A stretch of DNA of 64,000 bases from Bacillota bacterium (GTDB lineage Bacteria > Bacillota > Proteinivoracia > UBA4975 > VEMY01): assembly GCA_009711825.1 (NCBI GenBank), contig VEMY01000021.1:1-64000 (forward strand), written 5' to 3'. Positions within the stretch are counted from its first letter, which is position 1; every line of letters starts with the position of its first letter. Positions 62,735 to 64,000 of the stretch are shown piece by piece. Position numbers and translations under genes: made by a program. The notes under the pieces are model-generated. The model was not told the origin of the DNA, ran no database searches, and saw only the letters and a list, made by a program, of their open reading frames with translations.

Positions 62735-63489
62735 GTTTTCACCTCCCCGTAAGCCTGGATCACTCGTTTGACGTACCTGTGTTCGTCTGACCTATTCTCC
62801 TTAAGCCACTTCCGGGCACCACCACTCCCGCGATTGTAAGCAAGCAACCCTTTCTGGGTATCCCCACCGAATTCTGCAATACCTGTCCGCAGATAATAAG
62901 TGGCGAACTGTATGTTCATCTGCGCGTCTTGTAGTTGAGACGGCTCAAAGTCTGCATACCCCAAACGGCCCGCAATCCACCTGCCGGTACCAGGCATGAC
63001 TTGCATCATGCCATATTCACCGCTACCACCCCTGACAACCGGCCGGCAATCGCTTTCAACTACCGCCACAGACAACAGCAGGTAGGGGTCTATGTCCGCA
63101 GCCACTGCCTGGGTAACGATTGCCCGGCTAATATCATCAGCCTGATCTGGACCCAAAGTGCTGTTAACCTCTCGGATGATATCCGCTATTTCGCTTATTA
63201 ATCTTTGGAGCTCTTTGCGATCATAGGGCCCATATGCAACAACCTCTAAAGTTTCGGCAGCTTGAGTCAGCACGGATATTACAGCTGCTTGCTGCTCCTC
63301 ATAGGCGGCTATTAGGCCACCCTGATCAGCTATAACTTGCTCCTGTGCATCAATGTGCTCTTGAAGCTCAACGGCATGGGCATAGAGCTTGTCCCCTTGT
63401 CGCTCAGCTTCAACCAGTGCCGATGCTAGAAAAACAACCACAAAACATACCAGGGTTACCCACAACCCGTTAAATAACTTTTCACGCAT
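62731..63489 (-). CDS. Membrane-anchored lytic transglycosylase (SLT domain)
   Basis: 252 residues. N-terminal signal anchor (LWVTLVCFVVVFLASALV), a coiled coil (about 28-80), a linker, and an SLT domain with the catalytic Glu in VAVVESDC, GMMQVMPGTGRW and LLAYNRGSGG. Cleaves peptidoglycan glycan strands. It is encoded far from the holin/endolysin unit, between replication and packaging genes, so a role in DNA entry or a host-surface effect is as likely as lysis. AGAGGTGAATT precedes the ATG. Confidence 0.85.
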   Translation of the reverse strand: MREKLFNGLWVTLVCFVVVFLASALVEAERQGDKLYAHAVELQEHIDAQEQVIADQGGLIAAYEEQQAAVISVLTQAAETLEVVAYGPYDRKELQRLISEIADIIREVNSTLGPDQADDISRAIVTQAVAADIDPYLLLSVAVVESDCRPVVRGGSGEYGMMQVMPGTGRWIAGRLGYADFEPSQLQDAQMNIQFATYYLRTGIAEFGGDTQKGLLAYNRGSGGARKWLKENRSDEHRYVKRVIQAYGEVKT

Positions 63490-63492
63490 AAT

Positions 63493-64000
63493 TCACCTCT
63501 CCAATCTATCGAGTCGGGCTTTGACTGCAGCTAACAACGCGTCTTGCCCGGCTGTTTTTGTGTCCAGTGCTAGCATCACCTGTTCATCCATAGTTCCCTC
63601 AGAAACCAGGTGATGGACTATAACGTTATGTTGCTGGCCCTGCCTATCCAACCTGGCATTGGCCTGTTGGTATAGTTCCAGGCTCCATGTTAGCCCAAAC
63701 CAAATAATGGTGTGGCCTCCTGCCTGGAGGTTGAGGCCGTGGCCGGCAGAGGCTGGGTGGGCTAGTAGCAGCGGAATGTCACCAGCGTTCCAGGCATGTA
63801 TTTCAGCTGCACTTTCCAGAGTCTTAGCCCCTGGGAAGCGCTGCTTTATTCTGTCTAAATCGTGCCGATAGTTATAAAACACTAGCACCGGTTTACCGTT
63901 AGCGGCTTCAATCAGATCGGCCAGGGCCTCCAATTTAACTTGGTGAATCTCCTGGACGCCGCCATGCTCATCATAAACAGCTCCGTTAGCCAACTGCAGC
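63493..64000 (-). CDS. SNF2-type helicase, C-terminal part (cut by window edge)
   Basis: About 169 visible residues, open to the right edge. Helicase motifs of the C-terminal RecA lobe are present: VLVFYNYRHDLDRI, LLLAHPASAGHGLNLQ (motif V) and QANARLDRQGQ (motif VI). This matches phage DEAD/SNF2-like helicases that sit next to VRR-NUC and primase genes in the replication module. Its 3' end is 4 nt before the transglycosylase start. Confidence 0.85.
   Translation of the reverse strand, partial: LQLANGAVYDEHGGVQEIHQVKLEALADLIEAANGKPVLVFYNYRHDLDRIKQRFPGAKTLESAAEIHAWNAGDIPLLLAHPASAGHGLNLQAGGHTIIWFGLTWSLELYQQANARLDRQGQQHNVIVHHLVSEGTMDEQVMLALDTKTAGQDALLAAVKARLDRLER

Larger units (their letters stand above)
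42065..64000 (-). mobile_element. Siphovirus-type prophage (incomplete, continues past the window)
   Basis: A nearly continuous leftward set of packaging, head, tail and lysis genes occupies this region, with many stop/start overlaps. TerL is PBSX-like, the portal SPP1-like, and the scaffold and minor capsid proteins of the GP20 and minor-capsid-2 types seen in phages of Listeria and Clostridia. Structural genes appear intact, so the phage might be functional. The integrase, repressor and most replication genes should be to the right of 64000. Confidence 0.9.

Overview
The window reads as the chromosome of an endospore-forming Bacillota bacterium, most like a Clostridia/Dethiobacteria-type anaerobe. 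The grounds are SpoIIP- and SpoIIM-like proteins, WhiA, the rapZ-yvcK-whiA-HPr cluster, rpoN beside a cggR-gap-pgk-tpi-gpmI-eno operon, a membrane pyrophosphatase, and strong GGAGG ribosome sites with many GTG/TTG starts. The species cannot be named from the sequence. About 1-42.06 kb is host core genome and about 42.07-64 kb is a prophage that runs off the right edge.

Host part. Positions 1-310 are the 3' end of a group II intron (end of its ORF, then domains V and VI) abutting a small DUF1858 gene. trxB-trxA follow, with a sigma-A promoter overlapped by a CsoR/CstR-type palindrome. Next come a frameshifted degV, a sensor kinase, a SpoIIP-like protein, two PHP hydrolases, rapZ, yvcK, a CPBP protease, whiA and HPr. 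Then an M24 peptidase, arsR, an MscS channel, rpmE and rpoN lead to the glycolytic operon, where cggR has a recognisable tandem operator just downstream of its promoter. After secG and the pyrophosphatase there is a mixed set (esterase, GNAT, MATE, HD protein, a zinc-site-less M1-peptidase-like protein). rnr, smpB and ssrA (tmRNA) lie within about 8 kb of each other, so the trans-translation machinery is clustered.

Prophage part. It starts at the tmRNA 3' end and almost all genes are on the minus strand. In transcription order from the right edge they are: helicase C-terminus, membrane-anchored lytic transglycosylase, several very small proteins (Cys-rich, single-TM, zinc ribbon), a sigma-region-4-like regulator, small accessory genes, TerS, TerL, portal, a MuF/minor-capsid protein with a C-terminal JAMM (JAB) metalloprotease-like domain and a tiny overlapping downstream ORF, GP20-type scaffold, major capsid, head-tail connectors, tail tube, tail chaperones joined by a -1 ribosomal frameshift (A AAA AAC plus hairpin), tape measure, distal tail proteins and fibre, then amidase and holins. 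Integrase, repressor and the second att site are outside the window.

Most interesting candidates: (i) the MuF-JAMM fusion with its ATGA-overlapping 46-residue partner, a possible phage-borne toxin/immunity or processing module; (ii) a two-gene cassette (soluble 283-aa protein plus four-helix membrane protein) between the lysis genes and the tmRNA attachment site, bracketed by two similar hairpins, which looks like lysogenic cargo and possibly a defence system; (iii) the CsoR/CstR-like operator on trxBA; (iv) the M1-like pseudo-peptidase.
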